Below are positions 9,700-20,129 of a stretch of 64,000 bases of DNA, in pieces. The stretch is from Leishmania mexicana MHOM/GT/2001/U1103 (taxonomy: Eukaryota; Euglenozoa; Kinetoplastea; Trypanosomatida; Trypanosomatidae). A program made the position numbers and the translations under genes. The notes under the pieces were generated by a model. That model was not told the origin of the DNA and made no database searches. It saw nothing but the letters and a program-made list of their open reading frames with translations. The stretch lies in NCBI RefSeq assembly GCF_000234665.1, contig NC_018324.1:57501-121500 (forward strand), in the 5' to 3' direction. Every line of letters starts with the position of its first letter. Within the stretch, counting starts at the first letter, position 1.

Positions 9700-11334
9700 T
9701 CAGTTGTCGTTACGGTTGAAGAGGTTGTTTGTCATAGGCTGCGCAGCCATCTTCTGACGCGGGTGGCGGTTCGCATTGTTGCTGTTCCTGTTCGCGCTGC
9801 CGGTGTTATTGCCGACGCCGCCGTGCAGCAGCTGCTGATTGGGGCGACGCTTCTGGTCGCGGGGATCCTTGCGCTTGTTGGCGCCTTCATCGCGGTTTCG
9901 GGTCTGGTTGAACTTGCGCTTCGCCATTTCGATGTCACGCTGCGTGTTCTTGATCTTGTTCAGCAACTTCTGCTCTATGCCGCCAAACGTCATACTCGGC
10001 ACCACCTCGACGTTGTCGTCCTGGACAATGCAGTCGAACTCGGAGCTAGACGTGAAGACGCCCTGCAGCAGGTCCGCCGTCACGCCGTCGTGCACCAGCT
10101 GGCGAGAGCGCATCTTGAGCGCGAACAGCGGCGCGTAGCCGTCATCGACCTCCAGCAGTGTCTCGAGAAGGTTCATCTTGGTGTTCTGGTACACTTTGAA
10201 GTACCCGCGGAGCTTGATGATGTCCTGCTGCTGCTGCACCGCACGACGGAACATGCGCGCCTGCAGCTCACGACCCTCCGACCCCTTCACCGGTGACCCA
10301 TCCGATGGCGGCACGGTGAGGAATTTGGGGCTACAGCGGTCAAACACATCACGGAAGCGCTCCTCGTCACCTGTGCGCAGGCTTTCGCGGTCGTCCTCGA
10401 AGGCGGCCACCTTGCGACTGTCGAGGTATGAGGTGAGGTTGTTGATCGGCATGCCACCCAGCACACGAGCGCAGACGTACATGTATGCCGCATCCTGCTG
10501 CACGCGCTCGGAGAAGCGACGGCCGTTAAGCTTCACCGTGACGCAGCGCCGGAAGGCGTTGCTGGCGTCCTCGAAGCGGTGGATCATCAGATAGCTGAAG
10601 CCGATGTGGTAGAACACGGAAACGGCGCACGGCGACACGCGCGTCAGCACGGCACGGCCCTTGTTGTACACATCGAGCGGCTCCAGCTCCGTGAGGGCGG
10701 AGTAGTAGTCGCCGAGGAGCACGCTCAACTTCGACTTGGTCACAATTGCGTAGAAGCCGCTAAGCGCACCTGTGTTCGGGCCGCGGTGGATGTCGTCCAG
10801 GAAGTCCGGCTCCTTCACCAGCTCGAGCAGGCGCGAGTTGTCGACGACCTCGTTGAGAAGACGGGACACCTCCGGCACGGCCCAGATGCCCTCTGTGACA
10901 AAGACCTTCTGATACACCACCGTCATCTGATAGAGGAACTCGTCAAAGATGTCCCACAACATCCAGTTCGGCAGCTCGTAGCTCTTCAACATCGGGAGCA
11001 GCTCACTGTACGTCTTCCACGCCCCCTCCGCGTCGGGCGCCCTCACGGAGCGGTTGTCCATAAACAGGTGCTTGTAGAAGAGGAAACTGTAGACCAGCTC
11101 CGCCATGCGGTTGCCGCGGAAGCACGACGACACCTGCTCGAGGCGGAGCGCCGGCCAGGAGCGGAACTGGCCGTGGCCGGCCATGTAATAATTCTTGGTC
11201 AGCGCATCAAACTGCGACTCGTAGAGGTCGTGCATCGCCGCCGCGTCGCGGCGCTCCACCGCGCGGTTCAGCCCACGAAAAAACTGGTACACATCGCGGG
11301 GAATATCGGTCTCAATATCGGGGTTGGTCGCCAT
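9700..11334 (-). CDS. EIF3L: Eukaryotic translation initiation factor 3 subunit L
   Basis: The 544-residue protein is close in length to human eIF3l (564). Its N-terminal half shows the family features LYESQFDALTKNYY, a W-P motif, the YKHLF region, and LPNWMLWDIFDEFLYQ at about 120-136. It continues through TPR-like helices (GALSGFYAIVTKSKLSVLLGDYYSAL) and a PCI-type C-terminal region. eIF3l is a PCI subunit of the eIF3 octamer that binds the 40S ribosomal subunit during translation initiation. The last 70 residues, rich in Asn, Gln, Arg and Lys (KRKFNQTRNRDEG, repeated NN/NR), are a low-complexity tail of the kind seen on trypanosomatid RNA-binding factors. The start at 11334 gives the conserved N-terminus; the upstream region is GT repeat. 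Confidence 0.9.
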   Translation of the reverse strand: MATNPDIETDIPRDVYQFFRGLNRAVERRDAAAMHDLYESQFDALTKNYYMAGHGQFRSWPALRLEQVSSCFRGNRMAELVYSFLFYKHLFMDNRSVRAPDAEGAWKTYSELLPMLKSYELPNWMLWDIFDEFLYQMTVVYQKVFVTEGIWAVPEVSRLLNEVVDNSRLLELVKEPDFLDDIHRGPNTGALSGFYAIVTKSKLSVLLGDYYSALTELEPLDVYNKGRAVLTRVSPCAVSVFYHIGFSYLMIHRFEDASNAFRRCVTVKLNGRRFSERVQQDAAYMYVCARVLGGMPINNLTSYLDSRKVAAFEDDRESLRTGDEERFRDVFDRCSPKFLTVPPSDGSPVKGSEGRELQARMFRRAVQQQQDIIKLRGYFKVYQNTKMNLLETLLEVDDGYAPLFALKMRSRQLVHDGVTADLLQGVFTSSSEFDCIVQDDNVEVVPSMTFGGIEQKLLNKIKNTQRDIEMAKRKFNQTRNRDEGANKRKDPRDQKRRPNQQLLHGGVGNNTGSANRNSNNANRHPRQKMAAQPMTNNLFNRNDN

Positions 11335-14256
11335 CTTTGCAAAAACGTGTGTGTAAGCGTACTCTGTGTGTGTGTGTGTGTTTGAAGGGAGAGCTCAGCG
11401 GGCGGCTAAGCGATGATTCGGAGGCGAACAGGAAAATGAAGATCAACACAATCAGACACGACCACCAAGAGCAGATGCACACGCAAACACACCTGATAGA
11501 CGGGTAAAGAGGGGGGTGTAAGGTGGGTAGGAGTGGATCACTGAGCAGCCGTGTTTTTGTGATGGAAGAGGGGGGCACCGGTTGTGTTGGTAGAGACCCA
11601 TCGGTGAACGGCCGCAACAGCAGCAGGGAAAACGAAGAAAAGAAAGGATGGAGACAGACAGAAAATGAGAGTGAGTGCGGTGGAGGAGAATAGTCGTAGT
11701 ACCAACGGAGCGATGCTGATGGTGAGATCAAGAGGTATGTACACTACCTCTTGTGTCGCTCAAGTATCGGTGTGGGGCACAGGGGTGATGACCACACACT
11801 GAGGGTCCCCTGCCCACGCAATCGCAGGGTGTGCTTGAATGTGACGCGCATCTCCACGAGGAAGGAGAGGACTCACTCCGTACTGTGCCGCCACCTCTCG
11901 ACTGTCACCGATGCGCGCGACAGATCGTAACAGCAAGAACAAAGCGGGGTGAAGGGTTTCCATGGCGGGGTGCTGCACTGGTGTTTTGAACAAAGGCGCC
12001 GTTGATGTGTTGTTGTTTGTGTACCGCTAGCACCTCGCCGTCAGCCGAAGCGAAAGAAAACGGCGCTGAGATAGTGTGCAGGCAAGCATACATGGCGGCA
12101 GACAAACACGCCCACGCACGTGGATGCACGCGTGTGTGCGTGGAGAAGACGAGAGAGGGGCACACGGCGGATAAGGAACAACAACAAAAAAAGAAAGGTG
12201 TTGCGAAGAGAAGAGCTCGCAGCCCACTTCGATGCCGAGAACGAAAAGGCTTCTTCCAAGGCTCGCAGGTCATCTTGCTGTACTTCACCACGGCGTTGTT
12301 GTTTCTCTTTTCGTTTGTCCTCGTTCCTTCGGCTACCGCACATCCCGCGACCCCCTAGAAGCAAACGGCACCGAAATCGTCGCACGTGAAAAGAAAGAGC
12401 CAAAACATGGATAAGCAGAGAAACGGCAAGCAGACACACGCACGTGCGCATGCGTGCGTGAGAGCGCGGACCGTAGTCAGGCGAATCTTGAAAGGGATGC
12501 GGAGCAGCCGAGAAGAGGAAGTGATATCCGGGGGAGGAGGAAAGAAAAGAGAAGAGGAGGGGGGCGAAGACGTTCGCAAACGGCAGAGAAAGATAAAACG
12601 GAAGCCAAAGCAGAAGGCAAAGAATGGCGAGCGGCACGAAATCGTTTTAGCAAGAAAGTGGAGCAAAAAAGAAGGCAGGGAGGAGAAGAAAAGACTGAAG
12701 GGCCAAAAAGTAAAGAAAGTCAAGAAGGTCGAGGCGGTCTGCTGAACATGGAGTTGAACATGTTGCTCAGCGAGAGAATGCTTCGCGCGTCTTTTGGTGG
12801 CGTTTGTGTGTTCCCTTTTGGTCCTGTAACAAGTGTGCCAAAACTCTGGCAATGGTCTTGATGGGGTGGGCGTGCTCTACCTCTCTGCTGAACAGTCACT
12901 CATCCTTGTGCGAACAACCACGCAACACCGCACGGTGCCGACGCCGCACATGACCCACGCTTGGAACAATACAAAGGAAAAACAAAGAGAGGCCATGCAC
13001 TACGGGCAGGACGGCAAAAAGAAGCACGCAAGGTCAGATATCATCGGCGGCTGAGGAAGGCGGAGGGAAGAGAATACGCAGCCTCAGGAGCCTCGGGCTC
13101 CTGCCCCATCACCGAAAATCACAACGACGACCCCACGGACCCCACCTGAAGCACGCTGGTCTGATATCCTTTTTTTGCGTTCTTCGTCCTTTCGAGAACC
13201 CTGTCTTTATACGTCATATGAATGCTAGACCTCACCAGAGAAGAAGGTAGAATCAAATCGATAGGAGGTCGGTTCACACACACGGTGATGGGCTTTGTGT
13301 CCCTGTGCCCGGCACGCGAGAGGGAGTTCGTGAGTGGGTCGGTGCAGAGGGGGGGGGCGCATGATGAATACCGCTCCACCTCCTCCTCGTCCTGCCCGAC
13401 TGTCTCTCGTCCCTGCCAAGGACGGGTACCCTCTACACCAGTATCTTCGGTGTCCAGTGTCATGGAGCCTGTGATCGCGCATTGATGTGTGTAGTGGACT
13501 GGGTAGCTGTATGTGTGTGTTTAGGTTCTCGAGTTCGTCGTCAAGACATTTTTCTGTTTCTTCAGCGTGTCCACGCTCTGCCATACAGCACGAGCTCAGC
13601 TCCACGCCACAGCGGCCCTGCCACACGCCCCATCGCCGGGTGCGAAGCAGCGCTGGACACGCGCGTTACAGCAACGCGGCGACTCGGTCACCGGTGCACG
13701 GCCCCGGCCCGCAAGCCCTACCCATCACGGCAGCCTCGCAGGTCGGCTCACAGCCGCTCCTCCAATCACGCCGGCCGCCACCTCTGGTGCATCCCCCCTC
13801 GCGGGGTGACACTCACGCTCCCCACCACCAGTAGGCAGTGCGAGGGCCGGGGGGTGAGAGATGCGCTTGATCCACGCTGGCACTCTGCCGAATCATGTGG
13901 ATGGTACAACCGTGCTCGCTCCCGCAGGTCTCTCCAACGCCACACCATCCAGCACTCGACCACAAGCATCCCTAGCACGGCACTGCTCTGACCTCCCCAC
14001 GTCGCAGATACTTGACCCTGCCACCAACAGAGGTGGTTCGGCGTATGGAGGGGATAGGGACTGCCGTGGCCCTCCCACCGGTCTGGTACTGGATCCTGAG
14101 ATGTCACACGCTGACACGGGTCCGCCGCCATCAGGGTGTCGCGAGGGGTACAAAAGCGGGAAAGAGAAGAGGGACTGAAGGCGGCAAACGACGCAGAAAA
14201 AAGGGGGAAATTCGCCGTGCAGTCGCCGAACGTTGTCGGGCACGCCGGTGTGCAGC
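11335..14256. other. Intergenic: xylulokinase 3' UTR with SIDER B, and eIF3L 5' UTR
   Basis: This is one of the two longest gaps, about 2.9 kb. It contains a (GT)n run at 11365-11380, a purine-rich block at 12500-12740 (pyrimidine-rich in the RNA), and SIDER copy B at its right end. Open frames within it are low-complexity or retroposon translations. No protein or RNA gene is supported. Confidence 0.6.
13562..14136 (-). mobile_element. SIDER-type short degenerate retroposon, copy B
   Basis: This is the partner of copy A: 13567-14132 appears identical to 5329-5894 with no gap. It begins on the minus strand with CCCTGATGGC and is followed at its 3' end by A-rich sequence (AGAAACAGAAAAATG), as expected of a retroposon tail. 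It starts only about 120 bp after the xylulokinase stop codon, in sense orientation, so it would sit early in that mRNA's 3' UTR, where SIDER2 elements are known to promote mRNA decay. I saw no clear target-site duplication. Confidence 0.85.
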
Positions 14257-15720
14257 TTACAGCTTGGCGTTCATGATGAGCTTCAGCTGCCTGTACAGCT
14301 CGTCGTAGATCACGCGGCGCTTCTTGTACTGCTCGTGCTTCTTCATGTCGGGCGTGTGGGTCTCCTTCAGCGGCAGGCAAGGCAGAAGTTCCTCCAGAGG
14401 GCGCGTCTCTATGGCGATCTGTGCGAGGCGGCAGGCGCCCAGAGCAGGGCCCACCTCCGAGCCAACGCAGTAGTCCATCGGGTAGCCGCTGACATCAGCC
14501 AGCATCTGGCGCCAGAAGCGGCTGCGCGAGCCGCCACCGATGAGGGCAATGTTGCTCGGCTCCACACCGCAGCGGTGCACGGCGTCCATGCCCTGAGCCA
14601 TGGCAAAGCTCACGCCTTCGAGCACCGCGCGCGCCAGCTCTGGGCGGCCGTGGTGAGAGGTGAGGCCAAAGAAAACGCCCTTCGCGTTCGGGTTGTTGTG
14701 CGGTGTGCGCTCGCCGGCGAGGTAGGGCAGGAAGTACGCGGGACGCTCATCGAAGTTCTTTGCCTTCGTCGCGTCGCTCACGAATTCGTCGACGCTCCTG
14801 CACCCTGTCAACTTCGCAGCCCACTCCAGGCATATGGCGCAGCTGAGGATGACCGACATCAGGTGCCAGCGCTTCGGAAGCGCGTGGCAGAAGCTGTGGA
14901 CCGCCTCCTTCGTGTTGTAGTGGAAGCCGTCAGAGACGACGAAGTACACGCCCGACGTTCCGAGGGAGAGCATCGCCTGGCCCGGCTTGAAGAGACCGGC
15001 ACCGACAGCACCGGCTTCATTGTCGCCGCCACCGCCCACCACCGGCACGCAGTTCATGTTCCAGCGCTTCGCGACGTCCGCCGACAGCTTGCCGGTAATC
15101 TCCGACCCCTCATACAGTTTCGGCATATTGGCGCGGCTGAGCCCGGTCGCGCGCAGAATGTCATCATTCCAGTCGCGCTTGCCTGTGTCCATCCACATGG
15201 ACCCGGAAGCGTCCGACATCTCAGAGGCAAAGTCGCCAGTCATGAGGAAGCGGACGTAGTCTTTCGGGAGCAGCACTTTGTCCACCTTGGCGAAGATCTC
15301 CGGCTCGTGCTTCTTGACCCACAGGAGCTTGCCCGCCGTAAAGCCGGGCATCATCAGGTTGCCGGTGATGTCGCGCGACGTGGGCACTGCCTTCTCGAGC
15401 TCCTCGCACTCGCGGTAGCAGCGGCCATCGCACCAGAGGATGCACGGGCGCAGCACCTTGTGGTTCTTGTCGAGGAGCGTGGCCCCGTGCATCTGACCAG
15501 ACAGGCCAACCGCGCGGACGCTGCTCATGTCCTGGCGCCTCTGGAGCTCGTCCATGGCGCTATTGATGGCCGTCCACCACGAGGCAGGGTCCTGCTCATT
15601 CCACAGCGGGTGCGGGCTGGACACCGTCAGGGGAGCAGAGGCACTGTCGGCGATTTGCCCGTCACTCCTCATCAAGGCAATCTTGATGCCCGAGGTACCA
15701 ATGTCAATACCGGCGTACAT
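14257..15720 (-). CDS. XK: Xylulokinase (FGGY family), bacterial type, with C-terminal AKL
   Basis: The 487-residue protein is a full-length FGGY sugar kinase that phosphorylates D-xylulose to D-xylulose 5-phosphate, feeding the pentose phosphate pathway. The N-terminus carries the phosphate-binding GIDIGTSGIK, followed by GQMHGATLLD, NLMMPGF, LLPKDY and the catalytic-Asp region VGGGGDNEAGAVGAG, then SLGTSGVYF and ALIGGGSRS. All are in the order and spacing of enterobacterial XylB, and similarity is high along the whole length, which fits the published view that trypanosomatid xylulokinase came from bacteria. It ends in AKL, a canonical peroxisomal/glycosomal targeting signal type 1, so I infer glycosomal import. 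SIDER B lies just downstream. A long open frame on the opposite strand (14233-15855) is a shadow. Confidence 0.95.
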   Translation of the reverse strand: MYAGIDIGTSGIKIALMRSDGQIADSASAPLTVSSPHPLWNEQDPASWWTAINSAMDELQRRQDMSSVRAVGLSGQMHGATLLDKNHKVLRPCILWCDGRCYRECEELEKAVPTSRDITGNLMMPGFTAGKLLWVKKHEPEIFAKVDKVLLPKDYVRFLMTGDFASEMSDASGSMWMDTGKRDWNDDILRATGLSRANMPKLYEGSEITGKLSADVAKRWNMNCVPVVGGGGDNEAGAVGAGLFKPGQAMLSLGTSGVYFVVSDGFHYNTKEAVHSFCHALPKRWHLMSVILSCAICLEWAAKLTGCRSVDEFVSDATKAKNFDERPAYFLPYLAGERTPHNNPNAKGVFFGLTSHHGRPELARAVLEGVSFAMAQGMDAVHRCGVEPSNIALIGGGSRSRFWRQMLADVSGYPMDYCVGSEVGPALGACRLAQIAIETRPLEELLPCLPLKETHTPDMKKHEQYKKRRVIYDELYRQLKLIMNAKL

Positions 15721-16612
15721 GATCGTCGCACAGAGCGGTGGTTGGAAAGGGAGAGGAAACAGAGAAGTGCGCTCGTGTTGCTATGTTCTGAGTTTGGGGT
15801 GCGCATAGAAGATAGCGCACAGATGCGCGAAAAGAAGGTCGCGTGGGGATGGTGATCGACTAAGAAAGCAAGGCAGAGGAGAGACAGAGAGATAGGGACG
15901 ACGTGATGAGCGCTCATCTGCGTGAGGGTGGCAGGGCACACAAGTGCAACGCGCAGGAGTCCGACGGTAAACGACAGCGTTTCATTTTCGTTTCACTTTT
16001 CCTCGAGGGGTGCGAATGTTGCCGCATTGCAGAACAGTGAGAGGTGGAGGCAGAAGAATGGGTAGGGAGAGAGTGCGACAGTCCGACAACGAGCCGTCGT
16101 GGCGGGGGAGGGAGGGGGGAAGTCAGAGACAAGGTGCACTGCACGACGCCGTTAGGGAGCAGACGCTGAGGCTGGTGATATAGCGAAAAGAACGTGCACC
16201 TGCCCTCCCCCCGCACACACACACACACTAAACACCTCCGCTGTTGGTTGCTTGCGACAAGGGAGCCGCGTGGGAGCCGCGCAGCAGACGTGTAAAAGTA
16301 AAGCGTAGCTATCTGTGACAGCAGCAGCAGCGGCCGTCGCACCACCTCTTCAAGTTCGACCATATCAACGTCGCCAAGAAAAAAAAGCGGTGTGGTAAGT
16401 TGATTGGGTAAGGCCATCGAAGCATCCAGCCGAGATGCACCGAATCACCTCGTCGGCGTCGAGTCCGAAGGACGTTGGCGGGAAGCTGTGAAAGCGTAAC
16501 ACCCATCCATGAAGCAGCGCTGCCTTCTCTCGCATGCACGAAAAGCCGCGAGGCACCAGGTGGAACTGGAGAGAAGGAGAAAAGATCGACAAAGCGCGCT
16601 GCGCAGAGAAAA
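15721..16612. other. Intergenic: 3' UTR of CH-domain gene and xylulokinase 5' UTR
   Basis: A minus-strand pyrimidine tract (TTCTCTGTTTCCTCTCCC) lies just upstream of the xylulokinase start, but no AG separates it from the ATG, so the acceptor is probably further upstream, near 15765-15795. No gene is seen. Confidence 0.55.
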
Positions 16613-19036
16613 TCATGCGTTATGGTGTGAGCGTCGCACGTTCGTCAAGCAGTAATGGCGGCGCATCCCCTGCAGCACGGATACAACACCCTCCACCCTA
16701 CCTTCCGTTAGTGCCTCGTCCAGCAAGGGGACGTCGAAGAGAACGCCGGCATTGAAACGGAGGAATTCGAGGCAGCGCCGCACGTTGAAGAGCTTCGCTG
16801 GCTTCTTGGAAGTGGGCTGCACACAGTCAAGAAACGAGCAGCGGCGGCGCTCCAATCGCCCAATCAGGTAGGCGAGAACAACGCCGTCGGAGAAGAGCAG
16901 GCATGGGTGCCGCCAGGAGAACGTGGCAGCGTCAAAGACAAAGGACTCGTCCGCAGCGATGTAGCGATACTCGGTCCCCAGCTGCTGGCGCAGCCACCCA
17001 CATAGTCCGCCACGGCCTTGTGGCTCGTCTGCGGGCACTGCCTCTGGACGGAGAATACCAGAGCTGCTGCTCGTGATGGCCGGGACACGACAGAGGCTCA
17101 ACGAGCGGTGTGCTGGTAGCGGCGACGCACTCGGGCGGAGAGCGGCTTTAGCGACAGTGGACGGCGTCTGCGCCAATGAAGCTGGCGACCACGAAAATGA
17201 CGACGATGCCCCGGCAGCTTCACCGTCGGGTGCGCGGCTCGAGACCTTGGCAGGCGTGCAGCCTGCTTCCGCTACTGTATCCTTGCTCAGCAGCGCAGAG
17301 TGCACATCAAGTGGCTGTGCTGTGCCCTCCACAGCAGCACGTACGTGCAGGAGGAGATGGAGGATGTGCACCCGATCACCTCTGATGACAGCCGCCACGG
17401 ATTCCTCGGAGAGGAATGATAGCGGCAACTTTTTCGATGCAGTCTGAAAACTGTGCAGGGCGTTGGTGATGTTGGCAACGCAGCAGGCGACGGTGCGGGG
17501 ATTCGCGAAGAAGGGCTGCACAGCGGGGGTTGAGGCAGCCTCCATCGCCACCGCTTCCAGCCCGCTGCGCCGAGCAAGCAGCACGAGCAGCACGCCATTG
17601 CATAGGAATGGCCACACCGACGGCACACTGATAGACGACGGCGCCACAGGCCGAGCTACGAATCCGGACCACTTCGCCATGTACGGCGCGGCCGTCGCGA
17701 TGGGTAGGAGGCACTCGTCCCCAGGCAACTGGTAAACAGAGCCGTCAGGCAGCGCTCCCCATGCGTGCAGAAAACTGCAGCATCCCGCCTCTATGGCGAC
17801 AAGCTCGGCGGGTGGGACAGGCGCGTAGTCGGCAGTGTCGGCGGGCGGCTGCCAGCACATGTGCTGCTTCCATACAGGCAGCTCCTCTGGAGCGGGCAGG
17901 TAGGTGGAAATGAGGTGCACGAAGAGAGAGAGCAACGCCGTCGGAGAGGCGCGCAGGTAAACCTCCTCCGGCGTCATCGTCCAAGCAGCACGTGGCATCA
18001 GCTCTTGCGCTGTGCTCGGGGTGCTACGCAGGGCAGCAAGCGCTACCGCGTAGTTCACGCGCACTTCGTCGAGTGTGCAGGGGCAGCGACACAGAACTGG
18101 ATCAGAAAGCGTTGGTTCGCCGCCCTCTCTAAGGGTCGCGACAAGCTGGCACAGCGCAGTCCCGTTCAAGACGGCGTCTCTGAAGACGTGAGGCGCCGTC
18201 ACGGATGTGTCTTCGGCCTCCATGACAGAGATGATGTTCATGCGATAGAGGTAGTCCCGCACCGCGCGGCGCACCTCGGCGTCCTGTGGACCCGCCGTGC
18301 GGCGACGCCACTCGGCCGATGGCGATGCAGCTGGCATGGCCGCAGCGCGACGCTGCATGTCGGTGTAGAGCTGCCGTGCGAGCGGGGTGAGTCGCCTCAG
18401 ATCAATCAGCGCCCGCGAGGCTCCCGAGAAGGGTATGCACCATGCCCTTGTAGCTGAATCCGTGTGGGCTTCTGATGAAGCAGCAGTGGCAGCGCCCGCC
18501 CCACCCCCCGTCCTCGGCTCCCCAGCCGAGGTTACATGTTTGACGTGACTCGCTGGTTCTCGGGCTTGTGAGTTTTGCTCTTTGGCCGCCTTGATAGACT
18601 GTGAAGCTAGGATTTCGGGGCGAGTGGTGAGCACAGCTCCCGTGGTGTCGTTTGATGGTAGGGACGTGCTGCTGGGGGGTTTCGCCCTTGACACCGTGGA
18701 GCGCGAGCAGCTTCGTGGGCCTGGGGTTGCTGTCACAGTGGTCAAAGTGGCATTGCTGTTGAGCTTGGTAACCGCATCCTCATTGCGGCTAAAATCATGG
18801 GAAAACTCGATGTGTGTCGTTGGTGCCGTGGTCAGTGGCAAAAAGCAGAAACGTGGCTTCTCAACAGTGCTCTTGAGGCCTGAGCAGTGGCCGTGACATC
18901 TCGCACGCTCTGCCCCTATTTTTCGGACGACTCTGCGCTGAAGGCGCGCCTGAACGTCTGGCGAGCGTCTCAGCTCTCCAAGATTCGTCCGTAATTCCTC
19001 GATGAGGTTCTGGGCAACCGCGTAGATATCCGTCAT
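16613..19036 (-). CDS. Protein with three calponin-homology-like domains
   Basis: The 807-residue protein is annotated by fold resemblance only. The C-terminal block (about 678-795) reads as a CH domain: LFSDGVVLAYLIGRLE, then NVRRCLEFLRFNAGV, then a final helix ending VVSVLQGMRRHY, the order seen in actin- and microtubule-binding CH domains. Two earlier blocks show the same layout more weakly: about 255-380 (NGTALCQLVATL ... LFVHLISTYLP) and about 415-570 (CNGVLLVLLARRSGL ... VHILHLLLHVRAAV). A Ser/Thr/Ala-rich linker spans about 80-200 and another 575-670. CH domains bind actin, microtubules or signalling partners, so a cytoskeletal or flagellar role is plausible. I chose the ATG at 19036 because the 41 residues before it in frame are His/Thr-rich translation of a repeat. 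Confidence 0.75.
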   Translation of the reverse strand: MTDIYAVAQNLIEELRTNLGELRRSPDVQARLQRRVVRKIGAERARCHGHCSGLKSTVEKPRFCFLPLTTAPTTHIEFSHDFSRNEDAVTKLNSNATLTTVTATPGPRSCSRSTVSRAKPPSSTSLPSNDTTGAVLTTRPEILASQSIKAAKEQNSQAREPASHVKHVTSAGEPRTGGGAGAATAASSEAHTDSATRAWCIPFSGASRALIDLRRLTPLARQLYTDMQRRAAAMPAASPSAEWRRRTAGPQDAEVRRAVRDYLYRMNIISVMEAEDTSVTAPHVFRDAVLNGTALCQLVATLREGGEPTLSDPVLCRCPCTLDEVRVNYAVALAALRSTPSTAQELMPRAAWTMTPEEVYLRASPTALLSLFVHLISTYLPAPEELPVWKQHMCWQPPADTADYAPVPPAELVAIEAGCCSFLHAWGALPDGSVYQLPGDECLLPIATAAPYMAKWSGFVARPVAPSSISVPSVWPFLCNGVLLVLLARRSGLEAVAMEAASTPAVQPFFANPRTVACCVANITNALHSFQTASKKLPLSFLSEESVAAVIRGDRVHILHLLLHVRAAVEGTAQPLDVHSALLSKDTVAEAGCTPAKVSSRAPDGEAAGASSSFSWSPASLAQTPSTVAKAALRPSASPLPAHRSLSLCRVPAITSSSSGILRPEAVPADEPQGRGGLCGWLRQQLGTEYRYIAADESFVFDAATFSWRHPCLLFSDGVVLAYLIGRLERRRCSFLDCVQPTSKKPAKLFNVRRCLEFLRFNAGVLFDVPLLDEALTEGRVEGVVSVLQGMRRHYCLTNVRRSHHNA

Positions 19037-20129
19037 TGTTTCAGACCGGTGCGCATGCACCATCGCACAAACGTACAACGGATCTCTGTGTCTACGTGTG
19101 GGTGTGTGTGTGTATGCGTGTGTGTTGCTCCATGAGCTACGTGCCAGCTTGTCTATCAAGCCTATGCGTCTCTATCGAACCGTGTGAGCTGGTGTATGTG
19201 TGCGTGAGCGTGCACCCAGGGGGACGTTCTTGCTGCGTGCGCCCAGGCAGATATGGGTGGGCGGGAACGTCTACAGCGTCGTGCTACAGAGAGTAAGACG
19301 TATTGGACAGATGAGAGCCCTCCTCTCACTCCACCCCACTTGGTTCTTCGCGTGGTTAAGTTTAGCTCGCAATGGAGAAGGAATTCTCGCGCGCCTTCCG
19401 TGGAAACAGCGCTTGCTCTCCTTTCGTTTTTTTCTGAACCGGAGAAGTCAGCACGCCGTGCGCCAGCTCCCACGCAGGCGGTGCCCGCCAGGGCAGAACA
19501 AGGAAAAGGTGAAGAGTGAGAAGCGGCAGTTTGCGGGCATCGGCGAAAGGCGTGGCCTATCAGAAAGAAGCGAAAGAAGAGCGAGCTAGACCACACGCGC
19601 ATGGTAGTCTCTGTATGCATGTATGTATGTATGTGTGTGGGTGGGTGGGTGGGTGTGGGTGTGGGTGTGTAAGTGAGTGGCGCCCCTCCGTCTCACAGCC
19701 TTTTCACATCCAGTTGGTACAACCAGACACACACACAGACGCACATACATGTGCACAGTCCCTCTCTGTGGCTCCCGCTATGCAGCACAGATGAGTATGG
19801 TGAGGTCGCATTGAGCTCGAGAAGAGATATTCGAAATTTCTCAAGCCACATCTCTTCTCGCGATGCTCACCTACAATGGCCGTGCGGTTGTTGTATCCTC
19901 GTTTCTCCGCCGTTTGGTGTCATCGCTAAAGTGGCTGCGGCGGGGCACGCTCTCAGTGACGCATCACGGCGCAAACGGCAAGTCCAGCCGCGAGCACAGG
20001 CTCGGTTGCTGAAGCTCAAAAGCCTTCACTTGAGGGAGCACCAAGCAAGTGCGGTGCTGGACGTCGTCTGTACCGGCACGAGCGCTGCAATTGCGTTAAT
20101 GATGAGGGAGAGACGACAGCAGCAGTGAA
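19037..20129. other. Intergenic: 3' UTR of TFIIS-like gene and 5' UTR of CH-domain gene
   Basis: It contains GT-rich repeats (about 19097-19124) and a strong G-quadruplex motif at 19639-19665. Open frames here are short and unrelated to any family I know. Confidence 0.6.
19639..19665 (+). other. Potential G-quadruplex / GGGTG repeat
   Basis: Six GGG tracts with loops of 1-3 bases follow one another (GGGTGGGTGGGTGGGTGTGGG and on). The G-rich strand is the template strand, so the RNA carries CCCAC repeats. It lies about 600 bp upstream of the CH-domain gene start. Confidence 0.6.

Noticed and set aside
14233..15855. Long plus-strand open frame (540 codons) opposite xylulokinase
   Set aside because: It is the antisense shadow of a strongly recognised gene; the translation is His/Arg/Leu-rich without family resemblance.
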